A stretch of DNA of 64,000 bases, taken from NCBI GenBank assembly GCA_030386875.1, contig CM059576.1, forward strand, positions 13,520,058 through 13,584,057, in the 5' to 3' direction. Both the position numbers and the translations under genes were made by a program. Below are positions 30,476 through 42,479 of the stretch, piece by piece (the first letter of the stretch is position 1; each line of letters begins with the position of its first letter). Under the pieces are notes generated by a model. It ran no database searches. It had not been told where the DNA came from and saw nothing but the letters and a program-made list of their open reading frames with translations. Source of the stretch: Morinoia aosen (Eukaryota > Arthropoda > Malacostraca > Amphipoda > Talitridae).

Positions 30476-32909
30476 AGCTGCGTTTACACGGAGGGTGACT
30501 TCCCCTGGGCAGCGCCCTCTCTCCCTCCTCGCCTCTTCAAAAAACCCTCAATCCCCCGTTCTAACGCCTCCCACTACTACCCCATGCGTGTCGACGCTGC
30601 TGCCCTACATGCTGGGACTGCCTGGGGAACGGCAGAGAGACAGTGCCGTGGAGGGAGTATTTATGGAGGGAGCATAGCCGTCTGTGAAGAGAACCAGTTT
30701 TTGAGATTTCTCTTCTGTCTGTGGTAACCAATAGCCGTCTCGCAAGTGTGACGTCAGCACGGAAGCCAGTTACCTCCTGACTACGCTGGGATGCGCACAC
30801 GCTCGCTGAATGCTCTTCCAGCTGTTGAGTTAATCTAATCATTGTTAATCATTAATTTGGAATTCTAAGACTCCGAAAGATAATAAATTGTGTTTCCTCA
30901 CTTGAGGACACTTAATAATATCAAAATTAATAGCAAAGATACATTAAAAGTTGAAAACTATAAAGATTACAGGCCCTTGATTATAACAAATTAGAGCGAC
31001 TTCCAAGCGCACCTCACACTTTGACTTGTGGTGAGGCACTAATCTTGCTTTGGAAAATGAGAGCCATTGAGAGAGGGGTTGTAGGAAAGGTGGGTGGAGC
31101 AACTTCAGCCAAGCGTCTGTGGTTGGCTCAAAAATTGTGACGTGTCGGGCATAGCTTTTGCCCGTGTCTGACAACTTTTGCAGCTAGTTTGAACCCGATC
31201 GAAATCGAGCTATGCTCCCTCCATATATCCTAGCTCCATGGACAGTGCGCTCCAGACAGTCTTGAGGGTAGGATGTATGACTTAGCTGCTCTGTCGTCAC
31301 GTTCTCATGCGTAATTTCAATCCAAAAAAGTTTCTCCTGATCTAGAAAAGTGGCTGAAGGCTAAAGTTTTCACATTGATACATTTATTGAAAGCAAAGCG
31401 TCAGTCTGATTGTATTTATTACGGCTGTAAATATAATTTTTTTATCAAGAACTATCGCTGAAATGATCTGTAGCTGAAATGATTTTCGATCTAATTCAAA
31501 AGTAATCATCTCTAACAATAGTAACACAAATTGTTCGCTGTCATGCTATTATTAACACAAGATGGCTCGTGATAGGACTTAGTCTGATATAATTTTTGTT
31601 ACTTATTTCTATTTCCTGTTATCAGACTCTATAGCGCATATTTCTTTTATTTTGGTCTCTATAAACATCTGCTGGGCAAGCTATATTTCGTTATTCCTTG
31701 GTTTGGGCATTAAAAATAACGTCATAAAAGAAGCTATATCTGCGCGAAGTTTTATTGATTGGCCTCCATTCCTTATTATTCTAATTGACACATTCGCTTC
31801 TGCCAAGGCACTTGGCCTTCGTTTAAGAAGTAATTCTTGAATTCTTCACGAATACGTTGATCTTATGCCGGCCTCTGTGAAATAGTTTACAGGTTAAAAA
31901 TGGTATCTTCTTTTCTGCACGTACCTTGAATTACATTTCGACATCCCCACTCAGTCACTGTTATCTCCAGGGTTACCGATTTTTTTTTCTGATGATCGTA
32001 CAAAACCTTCATAAAAACGTACCAAAAATTGTTAGAGCGTACCAAATCTATTTAACTAGCAATAAAACAAAAATTTTAAGGTTTTACCTACTTTTCCTGC
32101 TAGAATGTAACTTTTTCCTCCTCTTCTTCCTTCATCTGCCAATGTTTTTTATTTAATTTGTTGACTAAGCTACCGTGGTGGTTCCAATTTTTGCAGTCTG
32201 TGTTCTCTAACGTAGATTTTGATCTCATTTATGCATTTAGTCATGCTCTTTTTAACGAAATCCTGTTTTTTGCTATTATGTAGTTAGGGTCGAAAAATTT
32301 TTCTAGCTGCTGCAAAATATTGCGGTATTGACAAAAGCTGCATCATGAACTCAGGAAGCAGCGAGTAACAAAGCTGCGTGCCAGTATTTTTCAGACACAA
32401 TTTTTGTCTTGAAAGGAGCATCTTGACCAAACAGTTCTCGCCACTTCATATTGATATTTTCATGCTACTCCTTTTTCACAAAATTGGAGAAATGCATTGA
32501 ATATGGTATTATTGAATTACATTTATTAGGATTTTTCAATCCAAACTCTTCTAGTTTTTTTGTTCATATTTTGTTGACATTTCTCAGGAGAATGCTTTCT
32601 GCAGCAGCACCAAAATAAATCTCATTTATATTGACATAGTTTGAGGGGTTGCCTACATTTATTTTGCAATTATTGTCATTCGAAATCAATAGATCCCTTT
32701 TTATGAAGTTGCCCATAGTAAAATTCTCCCTCCAGAGAAATTAAAATACATTTTTCTAAAGGAAACTCGTATATTTGCTAAACGCACTAACTTCGGTAGC
32801 CCTGGGCATCTCACCCTCCGTCTAAACGCAAGTGGGGAAGCTTGAGCGGGTGAGAGGGGTAGGGTAGGGGCGTCACCCTGGGGAAGACACCCTCCGTGTA
32901 AACCCAGCT
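30476..32909. mobile_element. DNA transposon with 30-bp TIRs and TTA duplication, 2.4 kb
   Basis: The left end reads AGCTGCGTTTACACGGAGGG and the reverse complement of the right end AGCTGGGTTTACACGGAGGG; the match runs about 30 bp with two mismatches. TTA flanks both ends (30473-30475, 32910-32912), the 3-bp duplication expected of PIF/Harbinger. A second, inner copy of the end motif (CACCCTCCGTCTAAACG) lies near 32812. No intact transposase can be read; the interior carries the nested MITE at 30647-31240 and AT-rich sequence. Confidence 0.75.
30647..31240 (+). mobile_element. MITE copy 2, 594 bp, nested in the TTA-type element
   Basis: The same length as copy 1 and the same TIRs, flanked by perfect 8-bp duplications GACAGTGC (30639-30646 and 31241-31248). 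It inserted after the surrounding element was in place. Confidence 0.9.
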
Positions 32910-32912
32910 TTA

Positions 32913-34074
32913 GAGAGTTATTCTGTCTCCCATCATTGCCATCAGTGTTAACTACGATATTTTTGCCATAGGTTTCATTCAGACCAGTTTCCATTATTGT
33001 CCTAATGATAACAGCACAGTTGATTTATGCTCGATGCGGGCACAACAGGCGAATGTTGTGCCTATGTCATCAGTATTGAAAGTTGGGATGTTTGTTGTAT
33101 GAATTATACCTAAATTGATATTGCAGTAACCTGCTAATTTCTCATCAAACAACGACAACTTACATCTCCTGTTACATACAGCGACATCATCATAATACCT
33201 CCAATATTCACATGCGTCCGAGACGCTCATAAATACATTTTTTAGGAAAGGTTACAAGCGTGAGACAAATAAAATCGTCAGTACCTTCGCTAAATTACAG
33301 CCTGATAATGAAAATAAATTAATGTTCGCAAATATGTTAATGCCGATATTCATGTTCTCAAAAACTAAACCTAATTGTCATGATATATATAATTTTAGTT
33401 CAAGATTCTGAGTTTTGATTATATACATTCAAGTGCAAGTTTTCAAGTGCACAACAAGCGAATGTTATGCCTATAGCATCAGTAATGAAAGTTGCGATGT
33501 TTGTTTTATTATTATATCTATATTGATAGCGCCTAAACCTGCTATTTTGTTCATGACATTGGGCGTCTTCCTCCTTCTGTGAATCTAGGCAACGTGATCC
33601 CTTTTGCATCGCTAGCGGATCAACAGCTCCAAAATTTTACTCCAAGTTTGATCTTGAAAATACCGCTGTATGAACATAACCATTAATCTTCAGGCTAAAT
33701 AACCTACTCTTAATAAATAAAATAAACTTTTGAGATCAAAATAATGTCGCTATTCATGCTCTCGAAATGTATACCTTGTTGTCATAATATATTTCATTTT
33801 GAAGTAGGATTCTGAATTTTGTTCACATATACTCAAGCGCCAGTTTTGTTTTCGATTTTGGGTGTTCGATGAGTGACTATTGTATTTGTGAATGAGGTCA
33901 GCACGACCTACGGGATGTATTTGTGGACCACAATTTCCGTTGCTCACAACAACACGCTGCCTCTCATTGTTGGTGCTATGGCCATTGTTGGTGCTTCTTA
34001 TATTTTGGTTCTTGTAATATCAACGCATCACTCTTTTGCTTCTTATATTTGGATTACACTGTTGGTTGCCACGG
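32913..34074. repeat. Dispersed inverted repeat, arm paired with 36320-36880
   Basis: 33080-33240 pairs in inverted orientation with about 36700-36855 (GTTGGGATGTTTG; GAGACGC), and 33740-33990 with about 36330-36600 (TTGCTCACAACAACACGCTG). About 33380-33450 is a further partial copy of the second block. The two blocks keep the order expected of one inverted repeat with a roughly 400-bp extra piece in this arm. No gene. Confidence 0.6.
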
Positions 34075-34322
34075 TGGTGGTGTAGGTACGGTGGTGGTGT
34101 AGGTACGGTGGTGGTGTAGGTACGGTGGTGGTGTAGGTACGGTGCTGGTGTAGGTACGGTGCTGGTGTAGGTACGGTGGTGGTGTAGGTACGGTGCTGGT
34201 GTAGGTACGGGGCTGGTGTAGGTACGGTGGTGGTGTAGATACGGTAGTGGTGTAGGTACGGTGGTGGTGTAGATACGGTAGTGGTGTAGGTACGGTGGTG
34301 GTGTAGGGACGGTGGTGGTGTG
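34075..34322 (+). repeat. 17-bp minisatellite, about 15 units
   Basis: Unit GGTGGTGGTGTAGGTAC with GGTGCTG and other variants. The reverse complement forms the larger array at 43573-44262. Confidence 0.95.
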
Positions 34323-35415
34323 AGTTCGGCGGTTAAATAACTACACCAACATTTATATTAGTTACCAATAAAAAAACGACATTCGATTGTAGTTTAAGAT
34401 CAGAATTACTCCATCTTGTATTCACAATTTTCCTAATGGTAATTATTGAAATTCAATTTTGATTCTGACAGTTGGTTAAAATTCATTATCATCCCGTACA
34501 TAACAAAACTGTAGTTGTCCACTTGAATTTTTGTACGAAAAAATAAATTTATATATTTTGTGCCTAATTAGTGCCATGTTATCACAATGGGCATCTGAGT
34601 GAACACATCAAATTGGTCGGTGCGTGTGTCTGTCACGCTCACAAGGACGCTCAATGACCGTATCTGTGATACGAGTTTCACCAGTGCACAAGTACAAGAA
34701 TATTTTGATGGCGGGTACTGTTGGGATGGATATATTTGTTGGGCATCCACAGCTGGAGGATTCATTGAAGGAAATAAAGGATTCCGTCATTTTGATGACC
34801 TTTGTACACCAGTAGTAATAAAACAATGGTCATAGTAATTGTAAGTCGTCGTCTACCGCGATGACGCGTAATGGCGTTAGGAAGAATAGCAGTACAACAG
34901 ACTGTATAAAAAGTATCACTAGTAACAACAACAACACATAGATGTTGTCCACGACGGGTACACAAGGCAACGTGAGAGCTTCTCTCTATTAAGTGAAAAG
35001 ATGACTATAAGATTTATTTCGACAATTTCCTCAAAATACTTTAGTTAACGTAAAAGCATGAAAATTCAAGTTTGTGATGAACTCCGAAATTGTTTCCAAT
35101 ACGTAAAAAAATATACGTACAAATTAAATTTGAAATTATTTCTTTATTCCTTACAACGAAAACAATCGATTTTTTTAACGAACAAATCATTCGATTCTGT
35201 TCGAGGAAATGTATTTGTAACTTTAATACACGTGTTCAATGCAATGCTACTTGTCAAAATTAAAGTACTAAATTGTTTTCCGGCCTAATCTCAGAGCCAT
35301 GTTGGGCTGCGTATACGAAATAGGGCTGTTCGCTAAATTCCTGTAAAGTCTATGGATGATGCGGATAGACATGTGAAACTTGCAAGTCGCATGCCCGCCG
35401 CTGTCGCGTCCAGTA
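34323..35415 (+). mobile_element. Left arm of a second fold-back-like unit (about 1.1 kb)
   Basis: Reverse complement of 42480-43572 around one constant axis: 34657 pairs with 43240, 35030 with about 42850, and 35380 with about 42515. As in the unit at 5.65-16.66 kb, a minisatellite lies at the outer side. No transposase. Confidence 0.7.
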
Positions 35416-36319
35416 GCATCATATGCACAAATCGCACCTCTTTCAGTTTCCTATCTATCCCTTTCCGTTTCACCCCATCTCTCCCCGACACACTCTGCGT
35501 CAAACTCTCTTTCCGTATTTTCTATAAGCATCGACCGACCGACCAGCCTTCCTGGCAGTTGAAGAATACATCTTGAAATTTCCAGACCTTTCCCATCACA
35601 TATTAGCGGAATCTTTCGATTCAGGTTATCCACAACGGCGCTAGATGTGGCCGGATGGGCCTTAAAAATTTGAAAATTCTTATTTCTAGGAAGGGGGTAG
35701 GTGTATGTTCAGCGCCATGTGGTGATTTCCGTCCAAATTTTTGTAATAAAATGTTAAAAACTGAAAATATATTTCGGCATGTTAATAAAAATTACTCAAA
35801 ATCAAAATATTGTCCCGAAATAGAGTTTAAATAAATAATTTTTTGTTCGAACAGTTATTTTAATTACGCATTAAATCAATCTTCGAAGAAAATTTAAGAA
35901 ATTCGAAAAAATAATTGTGCGAGCTGACTAAATCGAATGTAAAAAATGGAATCACAATTCCACGGCCATAACTACCCAATTCCGTCAACATCCGCAGCCC
36001 AGAACAAGGCGCCGACTGTTGATGTCGGCAGCGTTGTCGCTCCCTACCTGCGTAGTGACCCGCTGAGGCTGTGTGGCGGTTGTGCTGCTTTGCCAGCAGC
36101 ATTGGCATCTCAGTTGTGTGGGTGTTTCTTTACTCATTTTGTGGACTTGTTCTGTGTATTGGAAGTTTGGTCTTTTGTTGTGTTCCAGCACTGAAGACGG
36201 AATTGTAACATTCCTAAACGTTGGCCATGACAAATAATACATAGGTTCATTTCTACGTTAGTTCTACGCCTTATCTTAATGTATATTTTAACAAATGAAT
36301 GTGTGATAAATGCATTTTA
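35416..36319. other. Non-coding, nothing recognised
   Basis: Only chance ORFs of about 85 codons on both strands; no motif, array or TIR. Confidence 0.4.
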
Positions 36320-36879
36320 AATGAATCCAATCATAAGAAGCAACAATAATGCCAGTAGCACCAAAAATGAGAGTCAGCGTGTTGTTGTTGTGAGCAACAG
36401 AAATTGTCGTCAAGGAACATTCACCCATGGACGTGCAGACCTCATCCACAAATACACGAGTCACTCTTCAAACAGTCAACATACAAAACAAAACTTGTGC
36501 TTGAATGTATGTAATCAAAACTTGGAATCTCGAATAAAAATAAAATATATTATGACGGTGAGGTATACTTTTTGAGAGTATGAATATCGGCAGTACTATA
36601 TTTTCTAATGTTGCTTTTATTTCACTACTCATAAGTAATTTAGCATGGGTTCTGACGACTTCATTTCCACCACATTATATGATTATATCCATGCAGAATT
36701 TATTTTAGTGCGTCTCAGACGCTGATGATTGTTGGAGGCATTATGACTCATGTCGCTCTAAGCAGCATGAGAAATAAGTTGTCATAGTTTCATATAAATG
36801 TGCAGTTTACGGCTATATAAATTTGGAGATAATTTATAAAACAAACATCCCAACATGCATTGTTGGGATGTTTGCCTTC
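36320..36879. repeat. Dispersed inverted repeat, partner of 33080-33990
   Basis: See the arm at 32913-34074. It ends at a short hairpin (CATCCCAACATGCATTGTTGGGATG, 14 bp or less per arm, about 36847-36871). Confidence 0.55.
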
Positions 36880-36990
36880 AAATTCCGACGGATTCAATCA
36901 CACTCAAAAAGATAGGACATGTGTATGAGTACTGTTAACCAATTCTTTCAGGCCTTTATATGCTGCTATATTTTGTTGGGTCGGTACATG
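36880..36990 (+). repeat. 110-bp flank repeat next to the 35-bp array
   Basis: Matches, inverted, 47860-47996 and, direct, 63885-64000; shared phrases are GGATTCAATC, AAAGATAGGACA and GGCCTTTATATGCTGCTATA. At all sites visible it lies against the 35-bp array or the window edge. Confidence 0.75.
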
Positions 36991-38235
36991 CAAGTTGCGC
37001 TGGTAACTAGTGGCAGACATCTCCTGCAGACGCAGTGATTAGTGGCAGACAACACCTGCCGACTCAGTAACTAGTGGCAGACAACAACACCTGCAGACGC
37101 AGTAACTAGTGGCAGACAACAACACCTGCAGACGCAGTAACTAGTGGCAGACAACAACACCCACAGACGCAGTAACTAGTGGCAGACAACACCTCCAGGC
37201 GCAGTAACTAGTGGCAGACAAAAACACCTGCGGTCGCAGTAACTAGTGGGAGACAACACCTCCAGGCGCAGTAACTAGTGGCAGACAACAACACCTGCAG
37301 ACGCAGTAACTAGTGGCAGACAACAACACCCACAGACGCAGTAACTAGTGGCAGACAACACCTCCAGGCGCAGTAACTAGTGGCAGACAACAACACCTGC
37401 AGATGCAGTAACTAGAAGCAGACAACAACACCTGCAGACGCAGCAGTAACTAGTGGCAGACAACAACACCTGCAGACGCAGTAACTAGTGGCAGACAACA
37501 ACACCTGCAGACGCAGTAACTAGTGGCAGACAACAACACCTGCAGACGCAGCAGTAACTAGTGGCAGACAACAACACCTGCAGATGCAGTAACTAGTGGC
37601 AGTCAACAACACGTGCAGACGCAGCAAGCAGACAACAACACCTGCAGACGCAGTAACTAGTGGCAGACAACAACACCTGCAGACGCAGTAACTAGTGGCA
37701 GACAACAACACCTGCAGACGCAGTAACTAGTGGCAGACAACAACACCTGCAGACGCAGCAGTATTTAGTGGCAGACAACAACACCTGCAGACGCAGTAAC
37801 TAATGGCAGACAACAACTCCTGCAGACGCAGTAACTAGTGGCAGACAACAACACCTGCAGACGCAGCAGTAACTAGTGGCAGACAACAACACCTGCAGAC
37901 GCAGTAACTAGTGGCAGACAAAAACACCAGCAGACGCAGCAGTAACTAGTGGCAGACAACACCTGCAGACGCAGTAACTAGTGGCAGACAACAGCACCTG
38001 CAGACGCAGTAACTTGTGGCAGCCAACACCTGCAGTTGCAGTAACTAGTGGCAGACAACAACACATGCAGACGCAGTAACTAGTGGCAGACAACACCTGC
38101 AGACGCAGTAACTAGTGGCAGACAACACCTGCAGACGCAGTAACTAGTGGCAGACAATACCACCTGCAAACGCAGTAACTAGTGGCAGACAACACCTGCA
38201 TACGCAGTAACTAGTGGCAGACAACAACAGCACCA
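36991..38235 (+). repeat. 35-bp minisatellite, about 36 units
   Basis: Unit of 35 bp built on GCAGTAACTAGTGGCAGACA and CAACACCTGCAGAC, with 3-bp length variants (an extra CAG, or loss of AAC). The inverted counterpart is at 45441-45921 and 47658-47862. Confidence 0.95.
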
Positions 38236-38996
38236 GTCCAGGACACAGCCACCCAGTAAACTCCCTCTCCATTTTCAACATATGTCATTGCCCAAATGGG
38301 CTTCACAAATTATAATTTCTTTCAGGAAAATTTGCATACGGGTTAATTATTGCTAAGTCGTCGTGTGTACAGTTTATAAAATCAATTGTACAAATGTTGT
38401 CAAAACTTATCGGTACACAAAAATTTCGTGTATGATATATTTGCCTGAGAAATTGTCATAAATAAATTTTATACCAAACTTTATGATAGCAAATAAAATG
38501 GGATCGCAATGTGAAGGATCAAGGAAAAGTATAGTTTCAGAAATCTATTTGTTTCTGCAAGCAAGTTATCAAGAACTATAGATTGAGTTGGAGCTTTGCG
38601 CTTGGCAGCAAATGGTACGAGTTGGGTACAGGCTACACTAGCAGCCACCTCACTGCCCAGGCCCGCCACTCGCCGCTCCTTCCTCGAGTCTCCAAGCACT
38701 GGAAACAAAGAATGATAATGAACATACATGAGCTTGATCCTTAATTTACTGAAAAAAGAATTAACGTAATTAATTTTAGTTACTTTGGTGAGCCGCCATT
38801 AAACGCGACCCATCAATATATTGATCAGAATGTGTGATAATGGTTCGAGTCCTAAAAGAAATCTCCATAATATAAATGGCAGGGGTTCGGAAACTTTAAG
38901 GGTTTGGCAAGTCCGGCAAGCTTCCTCACCTCAAGGCAGAACGCCACGAAGTGTAGATCCCCTGGTACTGGATTTACGTCCGCCTGTCCCCAGTCT
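38236..38996. other. Spacer with possible exon fragments
   Basis: On the minus strand a strong acceptor-like sequence (TTCTTTGTTTCCAG) near 38705 opens an 80-codon frame containing VPFAAKRKAPTQSIVLDN; no donor is clear. On the plus strand a 64-codon ATG frame from 38830 runs into the 40-bp array at CTGGTAAGT. Neither matches a family I know. Confidence 0.25.
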
Positions 38997-39800
38997 GGTA
39001 AGTGGAGCAGCGTAGGAGTCGAGCGCCTCCAGCAGGTAAGTGTGGAGCAGCGTGGAAGTCGAGCGCCTCCAGCAGGTAAGTGTGGAGCAGCGTGGAAGTC
39101 GAGCGCCTCCAGCAGGTAAGTGTGGAACAGCGTGGAAGTCGAGCGCCTCCAGCAGGTAAGTGTGGAGCAGCGTGGAAGTCGAGCGCCTCCAGCAGGTAAG
39201 TGTGGAACAGCGTGGGAGTCGAGCGCCTCCAGCAGGTAAGTGTGGAGCAGCGTGGAAGTCGAGCGCCTCCAGCAGGTAAGTGTGGAACAGCGTGGAAGTC
39301 GAGCGCCTCCAGCAGGTAAGTGTGGAGCAGCGTGGAAGTCGAGCGCCTCCAGCAGGTAAGTGTGGAACAGCGTGGAAGTCGAGCGCCTCCAGCAGGTAAG
39401 TGTGGAGCAGCGTGGAAGTCGAGCGCCTCCAGCAGGTAAGTGTGGAACAGCGTGGGAGTCGAGCGCCTCCAGCAGGTAAGTGTGGAACAGCGTGGAAGTC
39501 GAGCGCCTCCAGCAGGTAAGTGTGGAGCAGCGTGGAAGTCGAGCGCCTCCAGCAGGTAAGTGTGGAACAGCGTGGAAGTCGAGCGCCTCCAGCAGGTAAG
39601 TGTGGAGCAGCGAGAAAGTCGGGCGCCTCCAGCAGGTAAGTGTGGAGCAGCGTGGGAGTCGAGCGTCTCCAGCAGGTAAGTACGGAGCAGCGTGGGAGTC
39701 GAGCGCCTCCAGCAGGTAAGGATGGAGCAGCGTGGAAGTCGAGCGCCTCCAGCAGGTAAGGGTGGAGCAGCGTGGAAGTCGAACGCCTCCAGCAGGTAAG
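38997..39800 (+). repeat. 40-bp tandem repeat, each unit with a consensus 5' splice site
   Basis: About 20 units of exactly 40 bp containing CGAGCGCCTCCAGCAG followed by GTAAGTGTGG. CAG|GTAAGT is the ideal metazoan 5' splice donor and recurs in nearly every unit on the plus strand. The last few units vary (GTAAGTACGG, GTAAGGATGG, GTAAGTAATA). The array starts at a single CTG|GTAAGT after the plus-strand frame described for 38236-38996, so it may be an amplified exon-intron junction. Confidence 0.95.
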
Positions 39801-41307
39801 TAATACCTATGGTGCTCCCAGTAGATTACGCAGAATATGGCTTTAAATGAGCAGTTGGCGCCGATGGTTGTGCAAGATTGGAGGTCTGCGAAAAGTCTGG
39901 TTATTCGGTGCTAACGCACGCTCGAGTATACTTCTTATCGATCGTCAGTCGCTACGAAGAACGGAAACTGCCGGGCCAAGAAATTGTTTCCTACATCCTG
40001 CCTTTTAAATCATGAAAATAAATTAACTAACCTGATGTTCTTAAATCTAGCTTAAATCTAATAGGCGAGCTGGTAGAATAAAATAAACAAGGCAGCACGC
40101 CGAACTAAGGCTAAAAATTCGTACGTATTATTTTATTGTAATTTCTATGCATAATCATTCGAAAAATTGCGTTTCTACAATTTATCAAATTTTGTGCCTA
40201 ACTAAAGAAATTTTCCATAGGCCTCCATGTGTAGAGATATTCCGCCTGCCACCACCGCCAGAAGCGCACCGTTCTGTGAAGTCGGCCGAGCGAAGTCGGT
40301 GGAGGCGCTTGTAAATGTAGGGAAGTTGTGATGGAAGCCTTGACTCGTGTTTGTATTATGTTCATTGTATCTATTTTGTTATTTTGTGTATTGTAGGAAT
40401 GATGAGTGAAAATAGAAATAGTTACCCACAACAGTGACAACAAGCAATGACAATAGGGACAATAGCAATGCATTACATCATACACAGAAGTAACACTAGC
40501 AACCACAACACATCGATGTTGCCCACAGCGGGGTACATAAGGCAACGTCAGAGCTACCTGCCACTCAGTAACAACATGTATGTGGCAATTACGATGAACA
40601 CACAAACTCAAAAATGTTTTGGTTACCGTAGTAATTTTCGAATTATAAATTTGCCAAACTTTGCTAAAAAGGGATGAAAAAACTGATACTGAAGAAATAA
40701 TTTGGAATGAAATGCCATATTTCCATCTCATTTATAGTGATTTCAGTGAATTTTTTTAATTCAAACAAATAATGTCATATAGCCTATACATTCGAGGAAA
40801 AAACTCCGAAAATTTTTACGTATTGCAGCCTGCACGTACGTAACTTAAGGTCGGTTAAGGAAGTATTACAGCAGTTTTTACACAATTTTGACAGCCGTAT
40901 ACGGCTCATATCGAGAATATCAGCTCACAATTCATTATGACCTGTGCCAAGTGGAGGACCCGCTGCAGTCACCACGTGTAGCCAGGATACGACTGCACAT
41001 GGGGGAGGTGGGTTGTGTTGATGCGTGTTACGGTAGCCGTTCTCATTTGGACTACAATAGACATGTTGATATCAATACCTGTTTGTTGCTTCTAGCGCAC
41101 CAAGAGTTTTCTACGTCATTTATGGTCTCAATATACAGCAAAGCTTCATTAATCGTATGCAACAAGAACAATAGACTGAATACGATCAAAATAATTTTCA
41201 ATTGCAACTAATGATAGTTCCCAACTTTTATCAAAATGTACGAATGAGGATATTCTCATTTTGTATTTTTTGCTTCGTTATATGAAGAAGCTTTCAGTGA
41301 ACAGAAG
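39801..41307. other. Repeat fragments, no gene
   Basis: About 40490-40560 resembles 34900-34985 (ACATCGATGTTG, AAGGCAACGT). A single 24-bp unit of the minisatellite seen at 5.7, 16.6 and 19.8 kb sits at about 41038-41068 (CTCATTTGGACTACAATAGA). The remaining sequence is AT-rich without ORFs of interest. Confidence 0.4.
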
Positions 41308-41342
41308 TAAGAGAGAGAGAGAGTGTGTGTGTGTGTGTGTGT
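41308..41342 (+). repeat. GA/GT compound microsatellite
   Basis: About eight GA dinucleotides followed directly by about nine GT dinucleotides. Confidence 0.9.
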
Positions 41343-41419
41343 CTGCAATGATTCCCACGTCCATGTCACTCATCACGTCACATGAGTTTTGTAAATCATT
41401 CCCCGTCGAATTAAATTTT

Positions 41420-42170
41420 TTGTTGTGCCATTGCTGTCATTGTGTAATGTGATGAACGTTATAAATAGTATTGGTATAATTAGCTCCAGCATTAAATGAA
41501 TGTGATCGCTGGTAACTATGATACCACTTCTCATGCTATTACCATGTCTTCATACCGTCATTACCACCAGGGTTACCAAGTAATTTGCACAAGCTGGTCA
41601 ATCGTTATGCCCTTCCGGGTGTCAAAATAGGTATTTTAATTCCCATTAAGGGGCAAGCAAATCGTCTAAGACAGCTCCCACAAAGTCCGTTTGCAAATAA
41701 CGAATATTATTCATAAAATACTTTCACACAACATCAATTGCAATAAACAATCCCTGTTCGAACTTCAAAATCAAAACAATGGTAGACAAATAAGATAGAT
41801 CACATGATTTATTTCTTCATTTCATATATAGAATTTTTTTATCACATAGATAAACTCACTATTTCCGGGATAACTTAAGTATTTAGAAAAGTGAGTTACA
41901 TCCACAATATGTGTCCCCACGGAGTGGAAGGAAGCTTCCCCGCTGCCTCATGTGACCTGCTGTGAGCACCATCGCTGTATTGAGTGTTTTGCTGCTGTTG
42001 CCTCTATCGTTACTTCGGTGTGTGACCTGACGCAGGGCTGTTGTTCCTATTGTCTGCACTGGTTTCGTCGTTGTACGTACGATTTAACGATTACTTCCAT
42101 AATTATTGTGATACTAAACACATTAAAATTGAAAATATTGACTGTAACACAGACATCAGCTTAGGCTTCC
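41420..42170. repeat. Diverged copy of the first fold-back unit end, lacking its array
   Basis: Colinear with the reverse complement of 16795 down to 15860: first the GTGCCATTGCTGTCAT block (41420-41525), then the conserved open block at about 41950-42160 (GAGTGTTTTGCTG, GACGCAGGGCTG). The 24-bp array that separates these blocks at 16.6 kb is missing here. Confidence 0.55.
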
Positions 42171-42479
42171 ATCTCAACTTCCCCATTTTATCAAGAGCCG
42201 CCCACCGGCCACTCACAAGGTGTGCAGGCAGTGTGTCGAGAGTGAGCGGGTGTGGGGGCCAAAGGAACGCGTCATCAGTTGCCATTTGGTATACCCGTGG
42301 TTTGGCAACAGCAGACGCATCACACACTCCCACTTATGTTCACTGAAAACTTCACCATCTAACTGGGCAAATGATACAAATAGAGAATATCCTCATCCGT
42401 ACATTTTAATGAAGAGTTGGGAGCTATCATAAGTTGCCAATGGACAATTGTACTGATCGCCACCGTAAAAACGTCCACC
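42171..42479. other. Spacer, nothing recognised
   Basis: Less AT-rich, with overlapping chance frames on both strands; no motif. Confidence 0.35.

Noticed and set aside
36991-38235. Regular repeats resembling a CRISPR array
   Set aside because: There are no unique spacers: the whole unit is repeated, and the genome is clearly eukaryotic.
38842-38852. GGTTCGAGTCC, a tRNA B-box match
   Set aside because: No A box, acceptor stem or cloverleaf could be found around it.
40198-40731. 177-codon minus-strand frame
   Set aside because: Composition is like surrounding repeats, overlaps a dispersed repeat fragment at 40490-40560, and has no recognisable domain.
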